Shown piece after piece: positions 47,301 to 56,488 of a DNA stretch of 64,000 nucleotides. The notes under the pieces are model-generated. The model saw nothing but the letters and a program-made list of their open reading frames with translations. It did not search any database and was not told where the DNA came from. The stretch lies in NCBI RefSeq assembly GCF_008254045.1, contig NZ_CP042425.1, forward strand, positions 5,332,001 through 5,396,000, read 5' to 3'. The stretch is from Limnoglobus roseus. Its GTDB lineage: Bacteria; Planctomycetota; Planctomycetia; Gemmatales; Gemmataceae. Both the position numbers and the translations under genes were made by a program. Within the stretch, counting starts at the first letter, position 1, and the number at the start of each line of letters is the position of its first letter.

Positions 47301-50300
47301 GGTGGCCGTGGCGGCGCCGAGCGTGGCGTTCGTCGGGGCGAACAGGGAGAGCGAGAACGCCTCCGTCGGCTCGCGGGTCGGGTCCGCGACGAGCGGGACG
47401 GTGACGGTCAGGGTCTGCATGCCGGCCGCCGCCGGGTTGAACGTCAGGACGCCGCTCGTCGCCACGTAGTCGGGCGTGCCGAGAAGACTGGTGGCGACCG
47501 CGGTCCCGTCGGCCGTCGCGTAGGCCACGGTCACCGGCGAGTCGGTCGCCCCGGTCAGGGTGACCGTGAACGTCACGCTACCGGCCCCTTCGGTCGTTAC
47601 GACGTTCGCCACGGACAGGTTCGGCAGCGGGTCGTCGTCGATCACGTTGACCACCGCCTGGCCGTTCGCCACGGTGGCGCCGGTGGCGTTCGACAGGTTT
47701 ACGAAAAACCGCTCGGTCCCTTCCCGCACCGCGTCGTTTACGAGGGGGATGGTGATCGTCCGCGTATCGGCCCCGGCGGACGGGCCGAACGACAGCGTCC
47801 CGCTGGTGGCCGCGTAGTCCGGCCGGCCGACGCCCGGCCCGGTCGCGACCGCCGTCCCGTCGGCGGTGGTGTAGCTCAGCGTCGTGGCCACGTTCGACGC
47901 CCCGAACCGCGTGACGGTCAGCGTCACGGTGCCGGTCGCTTCGTTCACGGTCGCCCCGGCGATCGACAGCGTCGGCACCGGGTCGTCGTCGGTGATCGTG
48001 CCGGTGCCGGTGGCCGTGCCCAGGGTCGCACCGGTCGGGCTGGACAATGCCAGGGAGAACGCTTCGGTCAGTTCGTACTGTCCGTCGCCGGGCACCGCGA
48101 CGGCGAACGTGGCGGCCGTCTGGCCGGCCGGGATGGCGACCAACTGGTTCGCGACGGGCAGGTAGTCCACGCCGGCCGTGGCCGTGCCGTCGGCCGTGCT
48201 GACCCGCACGGTCACGGCGGTCTCGCTCGGGTGCGACAGGCTGATCGTGAACAGAGCGACGCCGCCTTCGACGGCCGTCGCGTTGCCGACCGACACGGTC
48301 GGCACGGTCTCGTTATCGGTGACGGCCACCGGGACGGACGCGGCCGTCACGGCGAGGTAGCTCGGGTCGGTGCTCAGTACCGTGAACGCCACGGCGTCGG
48401 CGGCCGGGCCCGCGTACACGTTGTTGTCGACGGCGGTCACCGTGACCGCCTGCGGGACGTTCCAGTTCGCCGGCGTGAACGTCAGCACGGCCGGCCCGGC
48501 GGTGATGCGGGAGCCGGTCGAGAGCGTGATCGTCACCGCGGTCAGGGGCTGCGACGTCAGCGACACGGCCAGCGTGTCGGCCGCCCCGCCTTCGGTGACG
48601 GCGGTCGTGCCGCCGCTCTGGACGACGAGAACGCCCGGGGTGTCGTCGTTGACGATCGTGCCGGTCGCGGCCACGCCCGTCGGCTGGTACCCGATGCCGG
48701 GGAGAACCGTGAGGCTGACGGTCTCGTTCAGTTCGACGACGCCGTCCGCCGTCGGGGTGACCGTGACGACCGCCGTGGCGGAGCCGGGGGCGAAGGTGAC
48801 CGTCCCCAACCCCGCGGTGAAGGAATCGGCCCCGGAGACGGCGTAGTCCACCCCGAACGCCGCGAGGCCGCCGGCCGTGAACACCACGGTGAGCGGGCCG
48901 GCCGTGACCCCGGTCCGGGTGAGCGTGAAGGCCATCCCGGTGGCGGCGTCCTCGGCCACCGCGGCCGGGCTGACGGCGACGGCCACGCCCGTGTCGTCGT
49001 TGACGATCGTGCCCGTCCCGGTGGCGGTCCCGAGCGTGGCGTTCGACGGGCCGCTCAGCGTCAGGGTGAACGACTCGTCGGACTCAATCAGCGTGTCGCC
49101 GATGAGGAAGACGGTCACCGTCCTCGACGTCTCGCCGGGCAAGAACGTCAGCGTTCCGCTGGTCGGGACGTAGTCGACCACCGCGAGTGCGGTGCCGTCG
49201 GCCGTCGCGTAGTTGACGGTCACCGTCTTCGCGCTCGCTTCGGACAGGGTGACGGTGAAGGTCATGACCGGGGGAAGGCCGGCATTCTCGGCCGCGGCCG
49301 TATTGCCGACGCTCACGGCCGGCGGCGGGTCGTCGTCGGTGAGGGTGGCGGTGCCGACCGCCGTGGCCACGGCCGCGTTCGTCGCGCCGGTCAGGTGCAC
49401 CGAGAACGTCTCGTCCGGCTCGTCGGTCGTGTCGCCGACGATCGCCACGGTGATCGTCTTCGACGTCTCGCCCGGGGCGAAGGTGACCGTCCCGCCCGCG
49501 GCGGCGTAGTCCGAGCCGGCCGTGGCCGTGCCGTCGGCGGTCGCGTAGTTGACGGTGACCGTCCGGGTGCTAGCCGCCGACAGGGTCACGGTGAAGCTCG
49601 CCGCCGTCCCGCCGTTGCCTTCGGCCGCCGTCACGTCGCCGACGGACACCGTCGGCACGTCGTCGGGCAGGTCGGCGCCGAGGACGGCCACGTCCATTTC
49701 CCCGATCCCGACGCCGAGGGCGCTTAGGGCAGGGTCCACCACGCCCGTCAACACGGTGCCCAGCACCGGGGAGAGGGCGCCCCCGACGATCGGCTGCACG
49801 ATCGGGAGGATGGTGCCGTTGACCAGGGGATTGAGCAACGCCCCGAGGCTCCCGGACAGGGCGACTTGCAGATAAGCCGTGAGCGAGCTGAGGAAGTTCG
49901 CAACGACCCCGCTGCCCGCTCCGACGGTGGCCGACCCCGGGAACGGGGCGAAGAAGGTGTTCAGCGCCGGTGCCGCCGCGACCCCGAGGGCCGTCGAGCG
50001 GACGGTCACCCCGGCCGACACGTTCGCCAGTACCGTGCCGATGATCGGCACGGCCACCCGGAGGTTGAGGCTGCCGACCGTGCCGAATCCGATGTCGGCG
50101 GCTGGGTTGATGGCATGGGACCGGTTGAAGAGCAAGGCGTCGGACACGTCGCCCAGGTAGACGTTGGCGACCCCCGGTGTCGATCGGATCGTGACGGCAC
50201 TGCTGATCGAGTCGATCGCCTGAATCGTCCCGGCCCCGCGGGCGATGTCCGCGTACAGTTGGATTTGGCCGAGGGTCAAAGACGCGGTCACGTTCCCCAA

Positions 50301-51140
50301 GCCCGAGAGCGCCGCGACAAGGCCGGACGTGTTCGGATTGAGGTCGACTAGGTCCACGTCCAACTTGAGTCGGACGCCGGCCGAAGAGAACTGTGTCCCG
50401 GCCGGGCCGACCGCGAACACCGGCGGCTCGACCACGACGGCTTGGAGCGACACCGAGTTCAGGACCCCCCCGAGCCCGAGGACGCCGCCGGACAGTGAGA
50501 CCGGGGCCGTGGTCGCGACCACGTTCTGGAAGTTGAACAGTTGCACCCCGCCGGTGAGCAAGTCCAGGGCGTTCACGCTCGCCTGGTTGTAGCCGCCCGC
50601 CGGCAGGTCGATGTTGAACATGTCACCGAGGCGGACGGTGCCGGTCAACGACCCGAGGTTCGTGGCGAGGGTGCCGAGCGACGACGCGACGGCCACGTTC
50701 CCGTCGGCTTGGGCCGCGGTGGCCGCGGCCGTCAGCAGTTGGCTCAGGTTAACGTTGGCGGTCAGGGCTTGTTCCGGCGTCGCGAGCGAGAGTTGAGCCC
50801 GGAGGTTGTCTAGTACGCTGCCGAGGTTCACCTCGCCGCCCACGAGACCGCTATAGTCGACGGCTGACAAGGAAACGCCCGACCCGGTCCCGGTGAGGTT
50901 GGTGAGCAGGCCGTTCAAGAGGGCACTGTCGCCGGTGTTCACGCTCGCCAGCCGCGTGCCGGCCGCGACCTCGGCCACCGCCTCCGTGCCGGCCGCGGTC
51001 GGGGAGAGCAGCCCGGTCGGGCTGAACGCCGGCGTGAGCCGCTCCTCGAGCCCGCCCATGAACTCGGCGAACGGTGATGCCGGTCGCCGGCCCTTGGCGA
51101 TGCGGCGGTTGGATCCAAGTTTGCGGGATGAACGGCTCAT
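44385..51140 (-). CDS. giant surface protein: TadG-like N-terminal region, 11 Calx-beta-type repeats, cadherin-like and FG-GAP domains
   Basis: A 2251-residue extracellular protein. The N-terminus MSRSSRKLGSNRRIAKGRR followed by 'GGLEERLTPAF' is a planctomycetal export-type leader. Residues about 45-500 resemble the C-terminal part of TadG-like proteins ('VDYSGLVGGEVNLGSVLDNL', 'VNALDLLTGGVQLFNFQNVV'). Residues about 500-1690 hold eleven Calx-beta-type repeats of about 105-115 residues ('VTVNYATADGTA..GSDY', 'GTLTFAPGETSKT'), of which the fourth is divergent. Two cadherin/Ig-like domains follow, then FG-GAP repeats with Ca-binding 'DVNGDGxxD' loops to the end. The ATG at 51140 has GGAG 8 bases upstream. 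It is likely an adhesion or envelope protein. It is divergent from a TadG-like gene across 288 noncoding bases. Confidence 0.9.
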   Translation of the reverse strand: MSRSSRKLGSNRRIAKGRRPASPFAEFMGGLEERLTPAFSPTGLLSPTAAGTEAVAEVAAGTRLASVNTGDSALLNGLLTNLTGTGSGVSLSAVDYSGLVGGEVNLGSVLDNLRAQLSLATPEQALTANVNLSQLLTAAATAAQADGNVAVASSLGTLATNLGSLTGTVRLGDMFNIDLPAGGYNQASVNALDLLTGGVQLFNFQNVVATTAPVSLSGGVLGLGGVLNSVSLQAVVVEPPVFAVGPAGTQFSSAGVRLKLDVDLVDLNPNTSGLVAALSGLGNVTASLTLGQIQLYADIARGAGTIQAIDSISSAVTIRSTPGVANVYLGDVSDALLFNRSHAINPAADIGFGTVGSLNLRVAVPIIGTVLANVSAGVTVRSTALGVAAAPALNTFFAPFPGSATVGAGSGVVANFLSSLTAYLQVALSGSLGALLNPLVNGTILPIVQPIVGGALSPVLGTVLTGVVDPALSALGVGIGEMDVAVLGADLPDDVPTVSVGDVTAAEGNGGTAASFTVTLSAASTRTVTVNYATADGTATAGSDYAAAGGTVTFAPGETSKTITVAIVGDTTDEPDETFSVHLTGATNAAVATAVGTATLTDDDPPPAVSVGNTAAAENAGLPPVMTFTVTLSEASAKTVTVNYATADGTALAVVDYVPTSGTLTFLPGETSRTVTVFLIGDTLIESDESFTLTLSGPSNATLGTATGTGTIVNDDTGVAVAVSPAAVAEDAATGMAFTLTRTGVTAGPLTVVFTAGGLAAFGVDYAVSGADSFTAGLGTVTFAPGSATAVVTVTPTADGVVELNETVSLTVLPGIGYQPTGVAATGTIVNDDTPGVLVVQSGGTTAVTEGGAADTLAVSLTSQPLTAVTITLSTGSRITAGPAVLTFTPANWNVPQAVTVTAVDNNVYAGPAADAVAFTVLSTDPSYLAVTAASVPVAVTDNETVPTVSVGNATAVEGGVALFTISLSHPSETAVTVRVSTADGTATAGVDYLPVANQLVAIPAGQTAATFAVAVPGDGQYELTEAFSLALSSPTGATLGTATGTGTITDDDPVPTLSIAGATVNEATGTVTLTVTRFGASNVATTLSYTTADGTAVATGPGVGRPDYAATSGTLSFGPSAGADTRTITIPLVNDAVREGTERFFVNLSNATGATVANGQAVVNVIDDDPLPNLSVANVVTTEGAGSVTFTVTLTGATDSPVTVAYATADGTAVATSLLGTPDYVATSGVLTFNPAAAGMQTLTVTVPLVADPTREPTEAFSLSLFAPTNATLGAATATATVADDDNAPTVSVGNGTVAESTDGPAVLTFTVTLSAVSEETVTVDYATVDGTALADSDYEAARGTLTFLPGETTKTVTVSVYGDFEDEAAETLALTLSNPTNVTLGTATGTGTITDDDAAPVVTIANASAAEGNGGSVAITFTVRLSAPSGQMVTVDYATADGTALAGSDYTAASGTLTFAPGEVSKTLTVTVRGDALNEGAESFRVNLGSPTNATVGAASATGTIQNDDPPPSVSVAAATATEGDVGTAVMTFTVTLSAASGQTVTVNYATADGTAAAGSDYTATSGTLTFAPGETSKTVSVTVRADALNEANETLALTLSGPTNATLGAATAAGTILDNDPRPTATVGAVTAVEGTTAAFTVTLSAPSGQTVTVGYATTDGTARAGSRYTAAAGTLTFAPGETSKVVPVSIAASAAAEADGTFTLTLGNPTNATLGAAAMATGTIVSDDVPTGGADSYPATEGRPLVVAAPGVLANDVTGTVGRVELVAGPLHGTLALSPNGGFTYTPAADYNGPDAFTYRAINSNGPSAPVTVALSVAAVNDALRVTAGPDVSVPFAGGPQTVANWLTGTTDESGLPLTITVTADNPALFAVQPSIDSATGTLTFTPAPLASGTTGVTVTVNDGSTVQTETFRVTIAVPSRVNQNQFALVAVGSGPGRDDGVTVYTPDGKVAFSVAGDGQPGGTRAAVGDLDGDGSADVATVGGPGRAAVVSFVSGATGETMRTVTPFESSFKGGAFVAAADVNGDGAADVAVSADTTGGPRVVLYDGRTGDVMANFYGIADAAFRGGARVAFGDVNGDGINDLIVAAGTGGGPRVAVWDGASLRPGGTPTRLAPDFFAFEPTLRDGVFVAAGDVNGDGRADIIVGGGPSGSPRVQIFDGAALTAPQPTISVVANFFAADPSIRAGARVTAKDVDGDALIDVVVGVPSASGAVVKTYLGKDLRPGVTPSAQATFAPFADELTGVYVG

Positions 51141-51428
51141 CAAATATTCTCCGTCGTCGGCGGTGAGACAAGGGGTGGGTCGTATCCCGTCCGCGGCGCT
51201 AGACGCGCGGCCGGTCACGATTCAACCCAGTACCTTAGAGTGCCCATTTCGCCGGGATGTCAGGGGGACCCCCAATTCGAGCCGGCCGCGGAGCACCGGG
51301 AGTGGCCAGAGAAATAGGTTCCCATCCAATTCGGCAATCGGAAGTTCGTGCGAGGGACAAATGTGGTAGTGGCCTCGCTTGCGTGAGCCTTTCGCCACCA
51401 CGCGCCGAAGATTCGGACTTTGCCTGAC

Positions 51429-52748
51429 ATGGGCACGACCCCTCGGGAACTAGACTCGGGTTTCTATTTCCCGCCGGGAGTGACTCGAAGCGTGCTCGTC
51501 AAGAATTCGTCGGGGCCCAACCGGCCCGGGGCCGTACTCGCCAAGGTTGCCATCTGCCTGCCGGTCCTCATCGGCGTGGTCGCCCTGAACCTCGACGGCG
51601 GGCGGACGATGGACGAGCGCCGCCGGGCCCAGGCGGCGGCCGACGCGGCCGCCCTCGCCGCCGGCGCCGACCTGTACGCGCACTTCTCCGCGAACAAGGG
51701 CCTCGACCCGGCCGGCACGGCGCGGGCCGCGGCCGAACAGGTGGCGGCCGCGAACGGGTACCCGGCGCCCACCGTCACCGTGACCATCCCGCCGGCGTCC
51801 GGCCCGTACGCCGGCCAGGCCGGGCACGCCGAGGTGTCCATCGCCACCACCCTCGACGCGACTTTCGGCCGGGTCTTCACCGCCGAGGCGGCCGCCGTGT
51901 CGGCCCGGGCCGTCGGCCGCGGCGAGCCGCTCAAGTTCGGGATCATCGCCCTGAACCGGACCAAGGCCGGCGCGTTCACCAGCACGGCGGCGGCGTTCGC
52001 CCTCGTCGCCCGGCCCCTCGTCGTGAACTCGAACCACCCCCGGGCGCTGGTCAACTCGAGCCTCGTCTGGCTGTCCCTCGCCCCGATCAAGGTGACCGGC
52101 GGGATCGACAACTCCGGCCTCCTCGCCGTGACGACCAAGGCCCGGACGGGCGTCCCCCCGACGTACGACCCGCTCGCCTTCCTGCCCGTCCCGGACACGG
52201 CCGGCATGCCCGTGCGGAGCGCCACCCCGCTGACCCTGAACGGCCTCATCTACACCCTCCAGCCGGGCGTGTACAAGGGCGGCATCCGGATCACCGGCCT
52301 GTCCGTCGTGGTCATGCAGCCCGGCGTGTACGTTATGGAGGGGGGCGGTTTCCGCGTGGACGGTCTGGCGACGGTCGCGGGACTGGGGACGATGGTGTAC
52401 AACACGACGAGCCCGACGTACCCGGCGGGTCCGATCTCCGTGAGCGGGGTGGGCAAGGTCGTCATGACGGCCCCGTTGTCCGGGACGTACCAGGGGCTGA
52501 ACTTCTTCCAGCACCGCGGGCTGGCCCAGCCGATCTCGCTGACCGGCCTCGGCCTGACGACGATCACCGGGGTCATTTACGCGGCATCGGCGGCGGTGAC
52601 GCTGACGGGGAGCGTGGCCATCGGCCTGGACATCCTCGGCGGGGCGTACGTCGTGGACACGCTGACGGTCGGCGGGATCGGCGGGGTAACGATCGACCTG
52701 GGGACGCAGAACGCGCCCAAGGTGCCGGACGTGCGGCTCGTCGAGTGA
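51429..52748 (+). CDS. TadG/TadE-like putative Flp-pilus assembly protein
   Basis: A protein of up to 439 residues. One transmembrane helix near the N-terminus ('AVLAKVAICLPVLIGVVALN') is followed by the TadG signature 'LDGGRTMDERRRAQAAADAAALAAG'-type segment, then a beta-rich extracellular part with repeated 'ITGLSVVVMQPGVYVMEGGG'-like strands. This is the usual layout of planctomycetal TadG-like proteins, anchored outside the cytoplasmic membrane. The ATG is at 51429; a GTG at 51492 with GGGAG upstream would give the shorter N-terminus usual in the family and may be the real start. It is divergent from the giant Calx-beta gene, whose N-terminal region also looks TadG-derived. Confidence 0.85.
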   Translation: MGTTPRELDSGFYFPPGVTRSVLVKNSSGPNRPGAVLAKVAICLPVLIGVVALNLDGGRTMDERRRAQAAADAAALAAGADLYAHFSANKGLDPAGTARAAAEQVAAANGYPAPTVTVTIPPASGPYAGQAGHAEVSIATTLDATFGRVFTAEAAAVSARAVGRGEPLKFGIIALNRTKAGAFTSTAAAFALVARPLVVNSNHPRALVNSSLVWLSLAPIKVTGGIDNSGLLAVTTKARTGVPPTYDPLAFLPVPDTAGMPVRSATPLTLNGLIYTLQPGVYKGGIRITGLSVVVMQPGVYVMEGGGFRVDGLATVAGLGTMVYNTTSPTYPAGPISVSGVGKVVMTAPLSGTYQGLNFFQHRGLAQPISLTGLGLTTITGVIYAASAAVTLTGSVAIGLDILGGAYVVDTLTVGGIGGVTIDLGTQNAPKVPDVRLVE

Positions 52749-53012
52749 CGACCGCCGTCTGGGTCGTCAGGCGACGGTGGACGCTAGCAGTCCGGCCCGG
52801 CCAGCCCCTTCGACTTGGGTAGCCCGCAACAAGTTGCGTTCGTGGCCGTTCGCACAAGTCCTCGGCCACCTCGGTCGACCGGTGGCGTGCTCGGGTCGCC
52901 AACCGGCAAGAGCGGTTCGGAGTGAAACTCGTTCGGATCGAACCTGCGGGCAAGATCTGGACTCGCTCCGAACGTGTCCGGCCGCGAAGTCACCCCGTCC
53001 GGCGTGAACTCC

Positions 53013-55658
53013 TTATCGATTCCCATCAAGAACATCGCGGACCTTGGCCGCGAGGGCGGCCGGGGAGAACGGCTTCTGAAGGAAGTTCACCTTGTGCGTC
53101 TCGATCCCGTGCCGGATGACCGCGTCACTCGTGTAGCCGCTCAGGTACAGCACTTTCAGGCCCGGCCGCAGGCCGCGCAGGCGATCCGCGACCTCCCGCC
53201 CCCCGGCCCCCGGCATGACCACGTCCGTCACCAGCACGTCGATCGTGCCCGGGTGCCCGGCCGCCACACGGACGGCCCCCTCGCCGTCCGCGGCCTCCAG
53301 GACCGAGTAACCAGCCGCCTGGAGGATGTGCCGGGTCAAGGCCCGCACGGCGGCCTCATCCTCCACGACCAGAATGGTTCCGGTCCCCCGTGCCATGCCC
53401 CGGACGCCGGACCGGCCGGCCGATTGCCCCCCCGGTTGTTCCGCCAGGGGGAGGAAAATCCGGAAGACCGTGCCCCGCCCCGGGGCGGAGTCCACCTCGA
53501 CGCGGCCGCCGCTCTGGGCGACCACCCCGTGCACGACTGCCAACCCCAGGCCGGTCCCGTGCCCGACCGCCTTCGTGGTGAAGAACGGCTCGAAGATCCG
53601 GGCCTTGACCGCGTCCGTCATGCCCACGCCGGTGTCCGCCACCGATAGGACCACGGCGGGGCCGGAGCGCGGGCCGGCCCCGCCGTGGTCCGCCGGGGCC
53701 GTGCGGGTGGTGATCGTCAGCCCGCCGCCCCGCGGCATTGCGTCCCGGGCGTTGACGGCGAGGTTGAGGATCACCTGCTCGAGTTGCCCCTGGTCCGCCA
53801 GCACCCACCCCGGGTGCGGTTGTAGGTCGACCCCCAGGCGGACGTCTTCGCCGATCACCCGCCGCAGCATCTTCTCCGTCTCCCGGACGACCTCGTTCAG
53901 GTCGAGCAGTTTCGGCGTGAGGACCTGTTTCCGGGAGAACGCCAACAGTTGCCGCGTTAACCCCGCCGAGCGGACGCCGGCCTTGTGGATCTCGACGAGC
54001 AGGTCCCGCGTCGGGCTGTCCGGGGGGAGGTCCTCCAGGATGAGTTCGGTATAGCCGGTGATGACGGTGAGCAGGTTGTTGAAGTCGTGGGCCACCCCGC
54101 CGGCGAGTTGGCCGACGGCCTCCATCTTCTGCGCCTGCCGCAACTGGTCCTCCAGGTGCCGCACGCCCGTGATGTCCTGAACGACCTTGGACGCCCCGGC
54201 GACCCGCCCGTCGCGGTCCCGGATCGGGGAGACGCTGACCATCACGTCGACCGGCCGGCCGTTCCGCCCCAGCCACACCGTCGGGAAGGGCGGGACGGAT
54301 TCGCCCCGGCCGACCCGCCGCAGCGCGCTTTCCATGTCGTCGGCCTTGTCCGGCGGGGCGAGGAGCAACTGGTGCTGCCCGACGACCTCGGCGGCCGCGT
54401 ACCCGAGCATCTTGGCCGCCCCGTCGTTCCAACTCGTGATCACCCCGCTCAGGGTCGTGCTCAAGATCGCGTCGCGGGACCCTTGGACGATGGCCGCCAG
54501 GCGGGCGAGTGACTCGTCCGCGGTCTTGCGCGCCGTCACGTCCGTCTGGACCCCGACGAAATGCGTCAGTCGGCCGGCGTCGTCCCGGACGGGGGAGATG
54601 AGCACTTGGTTCCAGAACGTCGTGCCGTCCTTCCGGTAGTTTAGCACCTCGACGTCGCACGACCTTCCTTCCCGGACGGCGTCCCGGAGGGCGGCCACCG
54701 CGAGGGGGTCCGTGCCCGGCCCCTGGAGGAAGCGGCAATTCCGGCCGATCGCTTCCTCCCCGACAAAGCCGGTGACGCGCTCGAACGCCGGACTGGCGTA
54801 GACGATCGGGTTATTGGGTTGGAGGGCGTCGGTAATGATGACGCCGGCGTCGACCGCCTGGATCGCCCGGTCCCGCAACCGCAGCGCGTCCTCGGTCTGC
54901 TTGCGGTCGGTGACGTCGTGGACGATCGTGCCGACGCCGAGCACCTCGCCGCCGAGGGCGACCGGGTAGTGACTGGCCAGCCAGTGCCGGACCTGTCCGG
55001 GCCTGGCCCGCGTCTCGCCGAAGACGTCCTGGCTCGACGAGGAGAGGTCGCCGCTCAAGATTCGCCGGTAGATCGGCTCGACGTGCGGCCACAGGTCAGG
55101 GACGACGGCGGAAACCGTCTGGCCGGCCATCTCGGCGGCAGGGATGCCGGCGGCGGCCGCCAGGGCGGTGTTCGCCCGGACGTACCGGAACCATCGGTCG
55201 ATGAACCCGAGCCCGACGGGGGCGTTTTCGAACAAGGTGTCCAACAACGCGAGCGACTCGGACGCCCGTCGCTCGGCCTGCCGGACGCGCAACAGGGCCT
55301 TCACCTGGCCGAGCAGTTCTCGCGGCTTGGCCGGCTTGGTCAGGTACGCATCCCCTCCCCCCTCCAACCCGTCCGCCCTGTCGTCGCTGCGGGTGAAGAC
55401 GCCGGAGAGTAAAATGACGGGGACCAGAGCCGTCGCGGGATCGGCCTTGATCCGCCGACACACTTCCAGACCGCTCACGTCGGGGAGGCGGACGTCGAGG
55501 AGGACCAAATCGGCCCCCGCGACGAGCCGCAAGGCTTCCGCCCCGGTGCCGGCTTCCAGGGTTCGATAGCCGGCCAACTCCAGCAAGACGGCCGACGATT
55601 GACGGTTGTCCTCGCTATCGTCGACGCACAGGATCGTGAACGGCTGCGGTTGTGCCAT
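53013..55658 (-). CDS. LOV-domain hybrid histidine kinase (REC-PAS-LOV-PAS-HisKA-HATPase-REC)
   Basis: An 881-residue soluble kinase. Receiver 1 (about 6-125) has Asp55. A PAS domain follows (about 135-255). Residues about 260-378 are a canonical LOV domain: GRNCRFLQG with Cys308 as the photo-adduct cysteine, flavin-contacting Asn340 and Asn350 in 'NYRKDGTTFWNQ', and Gln371 in 'FVGVQTDVT'. Another PAS (about 382-500) precedes the HisKA His524 ('GGVAHDFNN'), the HATPase domain (N-box 'NLAVNARDAMP') and receiver 2 with Asp812. It should bind FMN and respond to blue light. The start at 55658 opens straight into the receiver. No chromophore gene is needed, as LOV uses FMN. Confidence 0.93.
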   Translation of the reverse strand: MAQPQPFTILCVDDSEDNRQSSAVLLELAGYRTLEAGTGAEALRLVAGADLVLLDVRLPDVSGLEVCRRIKADPATALVPVILLSGVFTRSDDRADGLEGGGDAYLTKPAKPRELLGQVKALLRVRQAERRASESLALLDTLFENAPVGLGFIDRWFRYVRANTALAAAAGIPAAEMAGQTVSAVVPDLWPHVEPIYRRILSGDLSSSSQDVFGETRARPGQVRHWLASHYPVALGGEVLGVGTIVHDVTDRKQTEDALRLRDRAIQAVDAGVIITDALQPNNPIVYASPAFERVTGFVGEEAIGRNCRFLQGPGTDPLAVAALRDAVREGRSCDVEVLNYRKDGTTFWNQVLISPVRDDAGRLTHFVGVQTDVTARKTADESLARLAAIVQGSRDAILSTTLSGVITSWNDGAAKMLGYAAAEVVGQHQLLLAPPDKADDMESALRRVGRGESVPPFPTVWLGRNGRPVDVMVSVSPIRDRDGRVAGASKVVQDITGVRHLEDQLRQAQKMEAVGQLAGGVAHDFNNLLTVITGYTELILEDLPPDSPTRDLLVEIHKAGVRSAGLTRQLLAFSRKQVLTPKLLDLNEVVRETEKMLRRVIGEDVRLGVDLQPHPGWVLADQGQLEQVILNLAVNARDAMPRGGGLTITTRTAPADHGGAGPRSGPAVVLSVADTGVGMTDAVKARIFEPFFTTKAVGHGTGLGLAVVHGVVAQSGGRVEVDSAPGRGTVFRIFLPLAEQPGGQSAGRSGVRGMARGTGTILVVEDEAAVRALTRHILQAAGYSVLEAADGEGAVRVAAGHPGTIDVLVTDVVMPGAGGREVADRLRGLRPGLKVLYLSGYTSDAVIRHGIETHKVNFLQKPFSPAALAAKVRDVLDGNR

Positions 55659-55936
55659 GTGGCGGTTTCCTGCACGGTCTCGTTAAGATTCGCCAGGGCC
55701 AGAATCGATCGAAGCAGTGAGAACAACGTTCTCACAGTTAATGCAACTTACATTCCACACTTCTACCCCGGTGGCACTCGCCCGGAGTCGGGAAAATCGG
55801 AGAAAGCCGGGCCGTCCAAGAATTCTCGCCACGGAATCGCAATCAGGTCACTGAAGGGTCACGAATCGCGGGTCTCGCGGCGTCGCCCGCCGAGGCGGAC
55901 CCTGAGGGGGAAGGTCTGGACGGCCGCCGAGTGTAA

Positions 55937-56119
55937 CACCACGAACGACACGGCTTGCGGATCGGGTTGAGTCCGCCGGATCGTTGGGTTGAGACGGGGT
56001 GGGCGATCGAGGAACTCGCCATGCTCGGGACGATACCGGGCAGGGAAATAGCTGCACGGATCGGCCGTACGCGGAGCGCCGTGCGGGCGAAGCGGACGGA
56101 GAAGAAGGTACCCCCGTGA
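55937..56119 (+). pseudogene. HTH-domain remnant of a short planctomycetal regulator or transposon-associated protein
   Basis: An open frame without its own start encodes 'RIGLSPPDRWVETGWAIEEL' then 'AMLGTIPGREIAARIGRTRS' and 'AVRAKRTEKKVPP', then a stop. The pattern 'W..eE..lLGt.pdreiAarlGRT..AV..kR' is a SANT/Myb-like HTH found in many short Planctomycetota proteins. The upstream half is missing (a stop lies directly before). It sits in a 617-base region between the LOV kinase and a small gene with no other content that I can support. Confidence 0.5.
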
Positions 56120-56275
56120 GTCGGGATTGAGGACGCACCGCACTTCGGTCGACCGCAAAGCGTGAGCTGGCATGGGGAATGAACCCTCGGCGTGTTCTAC
56201 CTGAGGTGCCTCAAGCAACGGGCACACACTTTGCCACTCTTCGAGGAAGCCCTTTCCCCTTACCCGGAGATGACC

Positions 56276-56423
56276 ATGGACCCTCGAAAAAAACCAAGAC
56301 ACCCGCAAGCGGGACGAAGAGAGCCGGCAGGACTGGGCTGGACTGAACCCGCCGACCGCGAGCACGACTGGGCCGCCAAACGCCGGCCCGGCCGAGAAAG
56401 CCGCGGACGCGAGCGACGAGTGA
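56276..56423 (+). CDS. candidate 48-residue charged protein with an A7 frameshift site
   Basis: ATG 56276 is preceded by CGGAG at a good distance. Reading on, the seven As at 56287-56293 must be read as six to stay in the protein-like frame: MDPRKNQDTRKRDEESRQDW then 'AGLNPPTASTTGPPNAGPAE' and 'KAADASDE', stop. In the unshifted frame the sequence becomes Arg-rich with no plausible end. The A7 run is a classic site for polymerase slippage or sequencing error. The product would be a small acidic/basic soluble protein of unknown role. Confidence 0.4.
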
Positions 56424-56488
56424 GCCGCGAGGAGGACGCCGGGCCTATGGTGGGGCCGAGCAGCATCGCTGGCGATGAGTGTCGTAGG

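Noticed and set aside
45813..49727. A 1304-codon open frame on the plus strand
   Set aside because: It is the antisense of the Calx-beta repeats. Its product is low-complexity Arg/Gly/Val with no domain, while the minus strand encodes clear repeats.
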